Source of the DNA: Cordylochernes scorpioides
Taxonomy: Eukaryota; Arthropoda; Arachnida; Pseudoscorpiones; Chernetidae
DNA length: 64,000 bases
Assembly: GCA_030710605.1 (NCBI GenBank)
Contig: CP092886.1
Coordinates: 48,151,794-48,215,793 of the forward strand
Direction: 5' to 3'
Positions within the stretch are counted from its first letter, which is position 1, and the number at the start of each line of letters is the position of its first letter. Both the position numbers and the translations under genes were made by a program. Positions 23,380 to 35,265 of this stretch are shown one piece after another. The notes under the pieces were generated by a model, which saw only the letters and a program-made list of their open reading frames with translations, was not told the DNA's origin and did no database searches.

Positions 23380-25135
23380 AAATAGATTGTAACTGTAAAT
23401 ATAACGGAGGGAGATCAATTTTTCTATTAATACTGCTCTAATCTTTCATTGAGGTCCAACTTTCTAAAAAGAGTCTTGAGTGTTTATCTTGAATGTTGTT
23501 ATATATAATTTCTATTTTTTCAAAATTTTGTATATGGTCCTGTTTGAGTAAGTGATCTACTAAATGTGATAATGGGCTATGGTTTTATAAAGGCTGTTTT
23601 GTGTTGATTTACTCTTTCTTTTAGTTTTAGCGGTTTCTCCTATGTAGTTTGCAGGGCATGATTTGCATGGAATGCGATATACTATGTTTGATTTAAATTC
23701 ATGGTTGCTATTATGTTTAGTGTTGGGATGGCGTAGAATTTCTTTTAGATTTGCTGTGGTTTTGTATTGAGTTTTGATATTGTAATTTTTAAGTATTCTT
23801 GTTATTCTTTCAATGCTATAATTGTATGGCAGTGCGCAGTATATGTTCGAATCTTCACTATTGTTTGTAGGACTGTTGGTGGGCTTATATATGTTTCTTG
23901 ACGAAACCTGGAGGATATTCATTATTTTTCATCTCAATGTAAAATAAGTTTTGTTCAGCTTTAATATTTTTAATATTTGAGAAGCAGTGGGTGGAAATTC
24001 TTTTAGATAATGTTTTTGTATTGGATATTTATGATTAATGGGGCCAAATGAATTAAAATTGAAATATTTGCCTGTATGCGTTGGTTTTCTATATACTGTA
24101 TACTGGTTTCTATTTTGATATTTATTCTGGTAAGCTTGATGTCTAAGAATGCTAAAGACCTGTTATTTTCTATTTCGTATTTAAGGTTAAAAATGGCTTC
24201 AAACTCTTTTGAGGGAGGTTAGAATATTTTCGAGGTTGCTATTTTCACTAATACAGATGATGTCATCAATATATCGTTTACAGACTATTATTCTGAGATG
24301 TTTGGTTGCAATGATAATATTAACAATATGATTCATATAAATATTGGCGAAGGCCAAAGAAATTGGATTGTCTATTGGAAGGCCTTTAATCTGTTTATAA
24401 TACTGGTTTTTGTAACTGAACTAACTGAAGGATAAACATAGATCGAGTAAGTCTTTAAGTGCTTCTCTGGAAATTGTTAAAGTAAGTTGTGGATTGGCGT
24501 CTATAAATTTGAAATTTCACTAATGGCTTCTTTATGTGGGATAGACGTGTATAAATATTCAACATCAAATGAAACCATGTGGTAATTTTGGGGTATCGCT
24601 ATTCCTTGCATAACCTCTACCACTGATGTGGCGTTCTGAATGGTGTGGGGGGAGAAATTTCTGAAACGGCGATATTATTGTTGAGAGATATTTAGCTAAC
24701 GGATAGATTGGTGAACCGGTGTAGGAGACTATGGAACGAAGTGATTTATTAGGTTTATGGATTTTCGGTAAGCCATATAATATTGGTAGATTACATTTTG
24801 ATGCTTTGATTTTTTCAACAACTTTGTTGTCTAATTTGTGCGTGCGTTTTATTCTATTCAAACTTCTGTTGAAATCTTTATGATATTCTGTAGAGGATTA
24901 ATAGTTAACAGTTCGTATATTTCTTTGTCTTGAAGTAATTGCTGTATTTTGCTGTCATAGTCTGCTATATCTATTATCACTGTGTTTTTATCTTTGTCTG
25001 AAGGAGAAATTATAATATTATTATTTTCTTTTAGGAAACTGATGGCTTTTCTTTCCTCATGATTTATATTGGTCTTGTTCTGGCGATTCAGATTTTTCAG
25101 AATAGGAATGACTTCTGAACTACGTGAAAACTTTC
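23380..25135 (-). pseudogene. Penelope-like element (RT plus GIY-YIG), decayed
   Basis: Read on the minus strand, the order is N-terminal, reverse transcriptase, then a GIY-YIG nuclease, as in Penelope-like retroelements. Near 25050-24900 is an IIISPSDKDKNTVI segment. At 24861-24700 comes LYGLPKIHKPN with SPIYPLAKYL, both PLE reverse-transcriptase blocks. RYIDDII near 24260 is the catalytic YxDD box. At 23922-23560 there is IVYRIPCKSCPANYIGET, the GIY-YIG domain with its zinc-binding-like cysteines. Several frameshifts and stops separate the blocks, so it is inactive. PLEs copy RNA into DNA at nicked ends. Its 5' part stops where the second element starts. Confidence 0.85.
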
Positions 25136-25149
25136 TCCATTGAATATTT

Positions 25150-25903
25150 TAAAATAGAAATGAAAATTAAGGAGAAAATATTTTTATTCAGATAAACGTG
25201 TGACAAGCTTTCGGGCAGTCACGCCCTTCAACAGGTAGCAAACTAAGGTAATTAAACACTTATATAGGAATCCATTAGAGGTATATTTGCATATGTGATG
25301 TATATTGTACGGCGAAAATACAATTCAGGTTAAAATTTGCATATCTAAATTATTGATATATAACAACTACGTAAGCATGCTAATCGTGAAAAATGTAAAA
25401 AAAATTAAAAAACTTAAAAAAACGATACAAATTGCAGAACGGCTATGGTAAAACATGAATCCGGGAAGTAACCTGAATCAGCGCTAAAAAACTATCAACT
25501 GTTCAACCTGCCATCAGCGACCACACCCACCAATAGACGGGGGGGGGGGGGGTTATCCGTTTTAAATTACTACATATATCATGGTATTGGGCAGGTAAAT
25601 CAATATGACGGTTAACACTGTTTTTGGAAATGGATAAAATGGCTTCTATGATTAATCTTGGTGTTTACTGGGAATGTTGGTGTATAGGGTGGTGGGAGAA
25701 GCTAAATTGAAAGAATGCCAGTATTAAGTGTGTGTTCGTATATGAGGGATCTGCTATCTTTATTGTTGATACATCTACCATGTTCGATCATCCTGACGGC
25801 CACGGACCTACCGGTCTCACCCACGTAGGTTGCACTACAATCGCTGCATGAGACCGAGTAGACCGAGCCACCGGACGATCGAACACTGGTAGGTCTCTGT
25901 ATG
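25150..25903 (-). pseudogene. Second Penelope-like element, cut by contig end
   Basis: The 25903-25702 segment encodes VYSVSCSDCSATYVGETGRS with RMIEHGRC downstream, a clear GIY-YIG domain different in sequence from the one at 23560-23922. The reverse transcriptase lies beyond the gap. The 3' region (25260-25700) is non-coding with a G run near 25540. The end near 25205-25240 has CTGTTGA, a GGGC/GCCC stem and GAAAGCTTGTC, resembling the hammerhead of PLE termini. It adjoins the broken 5' side of the first element, so it may have inserted into it. Confidence 0.75.
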
Positions 25904-26003
25904 NNNNNNNNNNNNNNNNNNNNNNNNNNNNNNNNNNNNNNNNNNNNNNNNNNNNNNNNNNNNNNNNNNNNNNNNNNNNNNNNNNNNNNNNNNNNNNNNN
26001 NNN
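25904..26003. other. Assembly gap, 100 N
   Basis: Exactly 100 unknown bases, the usual placeholder for a scaffold join of unknown size. The left contig ends inside a PLE, and the right contig begins with sequence complementary to 22980. Confidence 0.98.
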
Positions 26004-26589
26004 GCGTAGCAACACATCTTAGCTTGCTGTTTGAGTAATCCATAATGAATAGATGTATCCACAGATTCTAAGTGAACCGAGCTCTTTTTTTTTGCGTGCA
26101 ACAATTTGTAGGACCTTTGACACAGCAGAGTTGTTCATTGGGTGTACAAAATAGGTTACAAATGATTTCTGCATAGAGATGGGTTTTTGGGGGCCGAAGA
26201 CTGCATGAACTTTCTCAAATATCTTGTTGTCAAATGCTTTGCCAATATTTAAATTGAGAAGAATTGTTCATGAAGATAATAAAGTAATGGAAACAAAATA
26301 GAACATACAATTGTTTGTAAGACATTAAAAAGCTATAGGTAATTTACGTTGTATCAGTGTAAAAAAGAGGGAGAGTAAGAGCGAGAAATGGATATGAAAT
26401 GGAAACTTGAGAGGATAAAACAAATAAATTACATTCAAAATAAGTTTGATATTTATGTTAAAAGAATTTATAAAGATATCATGAAGTATGCTACATTATC
26501 AAAATTATTTGTTGTGTCAATGCATAGTCCATTCAAGATCATTGGGGCAGTTCAAATAAAAATTCCTCAAAAAAGGTTTCCATAATTGG

Positions 26590-26785
26590 CTTGGACGGTA
26601 TTTTCTCTTTTGGGAGATTGGTTCGTCCATTTCTTTTGACGTTATCGATTTAATTGGTTATTGGTCTTCCTCTTCCTCGTTCTCCTGGGTTTAAACCCTC
26701 CAAGGCCTTGCTGGGGAGGGCGTTAGATCTATCCACATGGCCTAGGCAATCCAATCATTGCAGTCGATACTTGGGAAGGCTGAAC
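26590..26785 (-). pseudogene. Relic of non-LTR retrotransposon, allelic copy
   Basis: Reverse complement of 22204-22400, with the same RGRP region and stop codons. Confidence 0.45.
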
Positions 26786-26987
26786 AGATGAAGGTTATAG
26801 AGCCAAAATACAATTGATAATTATAAATAAATCTATGCTAACCATTTAAATTATTAACTTATATAATTTATTGATATATTTCTTGACAAATCACTTATTT
26901 CTTTTAAGTTTATTTGTTTAATAAAAGTTGTCTGAAAGCCAGATGACCACAAACTAAAAAATATTAGATGTGACATAAAGGCAGATA

Positions 26988-27490
26988 CAATGTTGACTCA
27001 AAAGTTCGTAAACACTTGCAAAAAAATTGACATACCAATATAATTCGCCATAATATTATTCGTCGTTATGTATAATGTCTTTGTATTATTTATTTATTAT
27101 TATTATTTTTTTTGCTTATCCCTAGTACACGTGGTACAGGCCATGATAATCATGGTGGGTAGTTAGCGACTGCTTTTACTGTAAGTGCACCACATGTCTA
27201 CACATGTGAAAAGCAGTTCGACTTTGCACTTACTAATGCCAGAGCCCCGTTTGGTTACTTGCACTCGCTGGTGGGGTTGGACTTTTGCAAGAATCGGGGG
27301 CCATTGGAGCATTTTTTTTTCTTTAAACAGAAAAAAGTGTCCAATGCGGGTTCGAACCCGGGTCCTAGTGGTCGAAAACCAAACGGTTTAACCAGCCTTC
27401 CACCGACCCCCATTGTATTATTTATAAAGTAATTGTATTATGTATTCGCAAAAAAACAAAAAAAAAAAACACGAAATTTTGGGACAACCA
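26988..27490. mobile_element. MITE C copy split by a SINE
   Basis: The inverted ends (GTTGACTCAAAAGTTCG at 26991 and TTTTGGGACAACCA near 27478) match 21810-21980. The interior is interrupted at 27093-27412 by a SINE, so the MITE is older than the SINE. Confidence 0.8.
27093..27412 (-). mobile_element. SINE insertion, right haplotype only
   Basis: Full-length minus-strand SINE with a GGGTTCGAACCC B-box core near 27350 and a TAA-rich tail at 27093-27112. It is flanked by a 12-bp duplication, TTGTATTATTTA, at 27081-27092 and 27413-27424. The other arm has the uninterrupted site near 21875-21890. This is a clear presence/absence difference between the two copies. Confidence 0.92.
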
Positions 27491-28507
27491 TATAATATTG
27501 GAACAAACGTACACAATAAACGAGTATACAATATACACAATATACAATATACTTGTATCAATCTTTAAAAAATAAATATATATTTTTGGGAATATAAAAA
27601 TTCTGCTTTATATAGGCGGTATAAGTCCGCTAGATATGGTTATTGTTCATTATTCGTGCGCGCTAGCTGATAAAATCAGAAGAAAGAAGTTGTCAGTCAG
27701 GTGGTGAGAAACAATTAGAATCCCATTTCCTACAGTGGTCAATCTATCTCGGGGGACAGTGACAACAGCTGTGATCGCGTTTTCACCACCGCGCGATTCG
27801 AGGTCGTCCGACCGACGGCCGGGGACCAGGCAACCGTTATTCGAACTTCATTTGTAGAATCATTCGTAAAGCTTTGGGTTTCTAGAACCTTTTCATAAAG
27901 ATATTGACATCAAATTTTCCCGTGAGAGAAATTTTGCAAGGAAATATTCGCGCGTTCTCGCTTGGATTTGAATAACTTTAAATATATTTTTAAAAATATA
28001 TCGAAATGACATTAATTTTAAAAATGAATTCAAGAATGTTTTTGTACCGAGAAATTACGATTTTCTTTCGATTAGTTGGAATATTGTCTATTGTGAATTT
28101 AATAAATTATACATATACTAAATATAACACGCGCGCTCTTCATTTCCATTGAGTTTTTTTTTTTTTTTTAGAGTATATCCTCTTTCAGTGAAACTCCAAT
28201 ATAAGAAATTTTCTCTTTATAATTTATAATCTTTCTATATGTGTTTCTAAACTATAGTTTAGAAGTCTAGAGATTATTTGACGATATTTTCATCAAAATC
28301 GTGATTTTACCATCTAAATGAAATTCAGCATGGTACATGACCTTGGGATGACTATGGGGCAAAATGACAATGTTGGTATGTCACAAAAATGTCTTAAGGG
28401 AGCTACCTTCACGATTAATTTTTAAAAAGCTACAAGGATCCGAACCTGGAACCTTCTAATCCATAATATGGCGCGTTGTGCCCGAGACAACTATAGACAT
28501 TAATATA

Positions 28508-28563
28508 TGCACTTCGGCCAGTTGGAGTTTTTTAAAATAAAAAACTCCAACTGGCCGAAGTGT
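28508..28563. repeat. Short hairpin, allelic copy
   Basis: Same hairpin as 20743-20796. Confidence 0.8.
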
Positions 28564-28769
28564 CTATTTTTTTAAAATAAAAATATGAATGCCGGCCAGG
28601 CAACCTCTATCTTTTCGATTAATATATGCAACATATATTATGCAACCTCTCTCTGGCACTACCCAAGTGGATGTATGCCCATAAACACAACATAATTCCT
28701 TTAGCCAATGTTGATTATCTACTATAATATACGCCTCAATCGGTATATATATATATATATGAAAAAAAA

Positions 28770-29220
28770 AAGTTAAGTGGGTCAGGTGTTGATATTAAAA
28801 ATAAAAAAGGCATCTCCTGACCACGAGCACATGTGCTTTTTAGATGGCAGAGCGCCATCTAGTGGAGCAAAAATAAACTAAACGTTTATTTAGCTTGCTC
28901 CGAGATATATATATATATTTTGAAAATAGAGCAATCCATATTTAATTCATTAGATAATAAAAAGGCATATATTGGATTTAATAAAATATTTATTTTGCCA
29001 ATATTTCGGCTGGCTGAACGCCAACCTAAATATTGGCAAAATAAATATTTTATTAAATCCAATATATGCCTTTTTAATATCTAATATATATATATATTAA
29101 AAATAAAAAAGGCATCTCCTGACCACGAGCACATGTGCTTTTTAGATGGCAGAGCGGTCAGGAGATGCCTTTTTAATTTTTAATATCAACACCTGACCCA
29201 CTTATCTTTTATTTTTTCTA
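28770..29220. repeat. Nested fold-back element, allelic copy
   Basis: Matches 20270-20545, but about 170 bp longer because of the PLE-tail pair at 28915-29090. Confidence 0.7.
28915..29090. mobile_element. Inverted pair of PLE tails, right haplotype only
   Basis: CCAATATATGCCTTTTTAAT near 29060 and its complement near 28960 flank a GGCTGGCTGAACGCCAACC block. The whole lies in an AT repeat, and the other arm (near 20385-20400) has only the AT repeat. Confidence 0.6.
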
Positions 29221-29250
29221 TTGTTTTTTCATATATATATATATATATAT

Positions 29251-30185
29251 ACGAGGTGTGTTCAAAAGGTATCGCGACTTTTGTGGTTTTTTTTTTCAAA
29301 TATTATTTATTTATTCATGAATACCTATTTTGTCCCCTTCAAAGTAATCCCCATGAGATATTATACACTTGTGCCAACGGTTTTTCCAATCTTCGAAGCA
29401 CTTCAAAAAATCATTTTTTAAAAAACCTTTTCAGCTCCTCCTTCGATGCCGTCTTTATATCGTCAAGCGTAGCGTAACGTCGTCCTTTCATGGGCCTCTT
29501 CAGTTTAGGGAACAAGAAAAAGTCACAGGGGGCCAGATCTGGCGAATACGGTGGCTGCGGTATCATTAGTGTGTTGTTTTTGGCCAAAAAGTCGCGCACA
29601 AGCAACGATGTGTGAGCAGGGGCGTTATCGTGGTGCAAAAGCCAATTTTTGTTCTTCCACAAATCCGGGCGTTCTGGCGGACTGCTTCGCGCAAATTGCG
29701 CATAACTTGCAGGTAATATTCCTTATTGACCCTTCTACCCTGTGGCAAGAACTCATGATGCACCACGCCCCTGCAATCGAAGAAAACTGTCAGCAAAACT
29801 TTCACATTCGGCCGAACTTGGCGTGCTTTTTTCGGTCTTGGTTTGTGCGGCAGCTTCCATTGAGATGATTGAGCTTTGGTTTCCACGTCATAACCATAAA
29901 CCCACGCTTCGTCACCAGTTATGACCCTCTGGAGCAAATTTGGGTCGTCGCGGACAGAGTCTAACATCTCATTAGCAAGGTTCATGCGATGCTGTTTTTG
30001 GTCGCAATTGAGCAATTTTGGTACGAATTTCGCGGCGACCCGTCTCATGCCCAAATCATTGATAAAAATCGAAAGGCACGAGCCAATCGATATGTTTAGG
30101 TCCTCAGCAACTTCTCTAACGGTGATTCGACGATTGGCCAATATCATTTTCTCCACTTCATTAATTTTTTCGTCTGTTGTTGAAG
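29251..30185 (-). pseudogene. Mariner transposase, allelic copy with different break
   Basis: Same element as 19298-20246 on the other strand. The third catalytic region is in frame here and reads YSPDLAPCDFF. A base missing from an A run near 29672 instead shifts the frame between the first Asp and HHDNAPAHTS. The inverted end TACGAGGTGTGTTCAAAAGG begins at about 29250. The N-terminal domain is absent here too, so the truncation is shared while the frameshifts are not. Confidence 0.9.
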
Positions 30186-30189
30186 TGCT

Positions 30190-30570
30190 GTTCGCCTATC
30201 TTCTCGGAAAAATTCAAACTCCTTGTAAGCTTATTATCCGCATGATGCGCGCACGAGAAGTGTTGTTTTATATAACATATGTTGGTGTGACCAGACCATT
30301 TAATTTGAATTGTTGTATCTTCAGAAATAAAATACTATATATATTTTGACTATTTTTGTTTTAACTGATTTTAACAATCATACCTACAGTTAAAACAAAA
30401 ATAGTCAAATATATACGATTATATAGCATTTTATTTCTGAAGATACAATAATTCAAATTAAATGGTCTGGTCACACCAACATATGTTATGTAAAACAACA
30501 CTTCTCGTGCGCCCATCACGCGGATAATAAACTTACAAGGAGTTTTAATTTTTCCGAGAAGAAGATAGGC
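30190..30570. repeat. Inverted repeat beside mariner, allelic copy
   Basis: Matches 18930-19290. Confidence 0.7.
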
Positions 30571-30769
30571 GAACAGCCTCGTCGAAATATTGAAATTTAA
30601 TGAATATTTTGATCCAAAATATGCCCCTATTTTAATTATATACATATATAAACACAATATATCAATAAGGAGAATTCCAAAATGTTTAGTTATTAATTTA
30701 AAATGGCGAGCTTTCAAAGGTTAACCAGTCATCAGGCCAATTATTTCGAAAATGCCTACAATAAATTTA

Positions 30770-31140
30770 GAGGTAAATTAAGAAAAATGCATCTCCTTAT
30801 CGTGAACCTGAAAGTTGCTGCTGGATTGCGCCATCTATCGGAATAAACATCAACTATTCGTTGCTTTTTAAATTATTCCAGAATTGGCCATATACCCATT
30901 CTTGATTAATAAAAAAAAAAAGTTAACCACGTACGCGTTTCGGGCTTTTGGCCCTCGTCAGTGTGGTGCAAGCTGTATCTTGACGACCAAAAAACTGGAT
31001 ATCAGGCATCTTGAAAAATCAAGAAACGGGTAATTAAGGCCAGAAGTGCGTGAGGACACGAAACAATGTGAAAAATAGAACAAATGTGAAATTGTACTGG
31101 GATAAGGTGGATAAATTAAGAAAAGGGCATTTCCTTATGC
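30770..31140 (-). mobile_element. Hammerhead-bearing element, allelic copy
   Basis: Matches 18369-18725 on the other strand, including the direct AATTAAGAAAA ends. It carries the better preserved ribozyme core. Confidence 0.6.
30925..30970 (-). ncRNA. Candidate hammerhead ribozyme, intact core
   Basis: On the minus strand CTGACGA is followed directly by a 4-bp stem (GGGC with GCCC, loop CAAAA) and directly by GAAA, with no extra bases in the core. CGCGTAC and GTGG follow, and CCAC precedes the core. GTA would be the cleavage triplet if helix III is the minimal form seen in PLE hammerheads. The base pair next to the cleavage site would be a C-A mismatch, which may lower activity. Confidence 0.65.
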
Positions 31141-31599
31141 CTTTTTCTTAATTTATTTACATTATCCCAGTACAATTTCACATTTGTTCTTTTTTTTTCA
31201 TAAATAGAGGTGACATACATATCTGAAAAGTTTAGCTAAAAATCTCAATACTTAAAATATATTTATCCTCTAAAACTGGTTTACTTATGTGCCAAATATA
31301 TTGAAAAGAATTTTGAAAGATATGCTGAGAAAAAAATTTAAAGCGTAGAATTGAAATACCTCAGCAATACCAACACACATTACGCAGATAAATCCATGGT
31401 ATTTTATCCAAAGGTGTTATGATTTGTTATCTCTCTCCCCCTTCATTTTCAACAATTTCTTAATCAATTAAAATATTTCCTTTGCACATTTTCAAAATTT
31501 TATTCGATGTATATTTAGTATAAGTTTTTAAGTCTCTAAAGTACTCAGAGTAAAGATAATTTTTTTTAATATGTAAATATCCATATTTATAAATTTAAT

Positions 31600-31700
31600 T
31601 GCCATCTATCGTTAAAATTTTACACAAATAAATTTACTGGCAATAGATAATATTTGATGATATTTAAAAGAAACGCATTGCCAGTAAATTTATTTGTATA
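31600..31700. repeat. Hairpin repeat, allelic copy
   Basis: Matches 17789-17879. Confidence 0.75.
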
Positions 31701-31732
31701 AAATATCAATATTATTTCAGCACATTTATATA

Positions 31733-31938
31733 TACATTCATGGACAAAACTTTAGGAAGTTGTACCTTTGTTACCTAGCATGTATATCAGGATTCAGACA
31801 ATAAGATATTTTATACAGTGATTTATATTGGAGAGCAAACGAGATAGCTAAGTATGAACAAAATTGTCTCTGTCTCTCAAAAAAAAAAAAAAAACAGAAA
31901 AAGACTTTCTACTTCCTTAAGTTTTTTCTATGAGTGTA
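31733..31938. mobile_element. MITE A, allelic copy
   Basis: Matches 17544-17760 with a different poly-A length. Confidence 0.75.
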
Positions 31939-32084
31939 TATTGTATGTAACCGCGAAACAATTGGACTGATGATCAGTTGACGCTTGAAAACTTGCCATT
32001 TTAAACTGATAAAGAAACTTGTTTCAATTTTCCTGATTGTGTTTCTACTTTTGAAATTATTCTAAGAACCTATATATATATATT

Positions 32085-32390
32085 TTTAAACTTTAAATTT
32101 ACTCATGCAGCCTTAAACTGTATCGTGGCTTAATCGTGAAGTCTCTTGTGTTTTTCCTACTTGATATGCTCGGGACACGCGGTTATTTCTCGCTATTACT
32201 TTTCTAACTGATTGGCTGATACGTTTGATTTTTGTATATAAGCTGATTTTTGTCAATATGGATATGTATATAAGATGCAAGAACAGTCAGATATGATGTC
32301 CTGAAGAAGGGTTATTAGCCCGAAAGCTCGCCTTTATTAAAACTAATAAGATACGCATCCTCGCATGCTTTGATTCTATTACTTATACAT
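32085..32390 (+). mobile_element. PLE-terminal insertion, right haplotype only
   Basis: About 300 bp absent from the matching site at 17375-17400, where only TATA repeats stand. Near 32301 it has CTGAAGA (a valid CUGANGA), a GGG/CCC stem and GAAAGCTCGCC, and it ends near TTGATTCTATTACTTATA. The same 3' end occurs in the short insertion at 2392-2510. No coding sequence is present, so it is a 5'-truncated or non-autonomous PLE. Confidence 0.7.
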
Positions 32391-33662
32391 TTTTAACGCA
32401 AAGTTTGGGTAATGATTATATTTATGTATCAGAAGAAATACCTTTCCTTTTAAAAATGGATTCAAACGATGCATTTTTATCAGCCCTATGTGAAACGCAA
32501 AGATGGAGATAAAGAATACAACATCAGATTTCACAAATTCAGACAAAAGGCAATCCCATGGTCTCGGTTCTTCATCAGCACAAGGACAGTTCCAATTTGA
32601 TAACATTCGAAGTAGGAGATTTTTCAATTCGGCTAAGTTGGCTCAAATGGTGTTTTAGTTGGTAATATGCCAGAGTCAATTTTCAGAACAGAATAAAACG
32701 CAAAGTTAAAGGAGGATGGTATCCATGTACCAGAGAGAAGGAGTATCTTCGTTTTAAAATGTGTTAAAATAAATCATTTTCCTTATTACCCATGTTGTGG
32801 CACATTCTTTAGCTCCAATTGTTTCGTTCTTGTACAGGAGACAATTTATATTGTTTCGATGTAATTTAAAAAGGAGAGATGGTTTTTTGCACATATATGG
32901 GCGAATATACAATAGGAAAATATTCGTTAAATGGTCTACAAGTGTATAAGAGGTGGACAAATAGCAGGTAATAAGTATATAAGAAAATAAAAATACCAGA
33001 GAGATGTAGACAAGAAATCAAAGCAACGCAGAGAAAGAGCATGTACAATGTTTTATACTTTCAAATGCAGTATGTAAATATATATATATAAGAAGGGATC
33101 TTTGAGAGGCGTGAAGTGCTGATTTTTTTTTTCAATGAGGTCGGTAAAGTATCAAATTTCATTCTATAAATAATAGATACCCTTTTAGCCATGTTTTTTT
33201 TTAATTTCTAGCGTATTTAGTCGTGATTCATGGAAATAAAAAAAAAGACTTTAAATATGAGACAAAGGCTCAGAATAACCTGCTTATTTTCAAATGATCT
33301 CTCTACTTTTTTTTTTATTAATTTGATATCTTGACACTTTATCTCTCGTTTTAATTTTTATTCATTATTGCATTAATATATTTACAGCTCCACTCTGTGT
33401 CCATGACTACTTGGGTAATATTCCTTTACCTAACCGTATATTATTACAGATTGATAATTCTATTGGTGTTATGGGAGTATTAGGTCTAAGATTGCTGAAT
33501 TTTCAGTAAGAATCTGGAATGACTCACGAGAGACGACAATAGCAGCACATATGGAGCTAGAATACACATCGCACGACAAAGCTCTACGTGTAAAAGAACT
33601 GACTCGTTTACCACAAAATTTCCTTTTGATTTTCCATTATCCAAATTCACATAGAATGCTAA

Positions 33663-33968
33663 GGGGGTCGGTGGAAGGATGTCTAAACCATTGGTTTTTC
33701 GACCGCTACGACCCGGGATCGAATCCCGTATTTGGCACTTTTTTTTTCTGATTAAAAAAGAAAATGCTCCAATGGCCCCCGATTTTTGCAAAAGCCTAAC
33801 AGCGAGTGCAAGTAACCAAATGGGGATCTGGCATCTGGCTCATTTATAAGTACAAAAGTCGAACTGTTTTTCACATGTGTAGATATGTGGTGCACTTACA
33901 GTAAAAGCAGTCGCCAACTTTTACCCACCATGATTATCGTGACCTGTACCACGTGTACTAGGGATAAT
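33663..33968 (+). mobile_element. tRNA-derived SINE, allelic to 15806-16105
   Basis: Head GGGTCGGTGGAAGGATG at 33665, B-box-like GGGATCGAATCC near 33715, tail CTAGGGATAA at 33958. Present in both arms, hence older than the SINE at 27093. Confidence 0.85.
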
Positions 33969-34867
33969 ATATTTTTTAAAAATCATAGAATGCTCATCAG
34001 TATTGTATGAAGTCATGTTTGAGCAAAATGTCCTGTATAAAATGTTTATTAATTCTGAAATATTAAACTTTTTGTTCAATGTACATTCTCGTGAAATACG
34101 TCTTCCTGTACTGATGAGAGTCACAGCCCGAAACCATGGTATATAGACAAGCTTTTTTTCACATTTTCCAAAGCTGATTTTACGGTTTATTCACTAATCT
34201 TAATATGCGTGTATTCGACAGGGAATATCAAAAGATGAATTGTTTGGATGCATTCACTAAATAGAACTTTCCTTTGCATTTATTAAAAGAGAGCTGTGCT
34301 TTTTTCCTACCTGGAAATACGTACAATAATTAGCCAAGAATGTTACCTATCGATAAATTTCTCTTCCGGACAGTGAAGGATATTCCACGACTCTCATCCC
34401 TCCTAGGATGAAACATAAGAAACATGTTTATAGGAATAATGATTAGGAATAAATCTAAGTCTAAATTCCTGAAATTCAATTAGACGAACCACTTGAATTA
34501 GTTCCTTGAATTCGAGATTCCAGAGATTTAAAAGCTATGTTTAGAGTCTTCGTTACTATGAGATGGGTCTCTAGTGATATACACAGTTATTTGAACAGTG
34601 GTTTAAATACCGTAATGTGTGCTCATTTAATTATACTTCCTTCAAAAGGTTAGGCCCGAAATATAGTATCATTAGCACTAAACATATAAATGAAACTATA
34701 GAAAAAATTAGTACAAATATAACTATAGGAAAAACTAGTACAAATATAACTATAGGAAAATTTAGTACAAAAGTAAAATTATACCGGGATGAGGTGGATA
34801 ATTTAGGGAAAAAAGCCTCTCTTGACCTTACAACTTTCTGTTGCTGATGGTTTGCCCCATCTTTCGG

Positions 34868-35265
34868 AATAAGAATCACCTAAAAAAGTTGAATGGAATT
34901 GTTTGATATGTTCAGACGGATCTAATCTACCAAGCATTATTTATAGTCTCCGTTAATATCATTGAAAAAAAAATTTAAAAATCGGCGCTTCACGCCTCCC
35001 AAGGAGCTCTGTATTAGGTATCCCTTCTTATATATATTTTACATACTGCATTTGAAAGTATAAAACATTGTACATGCTCTTTCTCTGCGTTACCTAGATT
35101 TCTTGTCTACATCGGAATTCAGACAATAACTCAGAAATATATTTGATATACAGTGTCATTTATTGAAGATACACGAGATAACCAAGAGTAAACAAAATTG
35201 TCTCAAAGACCTTCCACTTCCTCAAGTTTTGTTAATGAGTGTATGTGTATATAAATGTAAATAGC
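34868..35265. other. 398-bp segment found only in right arm
   Basis: At the matching point the left arm passes directly from the GCCCCATCTTTCGGA region into a G/C run. The extra segment contains a copy, in inverted orientation, of 33010-33130 (with AAAACATTGTACATGCTC) joined to one end of MITE A (about 35105-35250). It may be a transduced duplicate or a left-arm deletion. Confidence 0.6.

Noticed and set aside
25702-26104. Open frames that appear to cross the gap near 25904-26003
   Set aside because: They join two contigs through 100 N. The left part is a PLE GIY-YIG domain and the right part is unrelated haplotig sequence.
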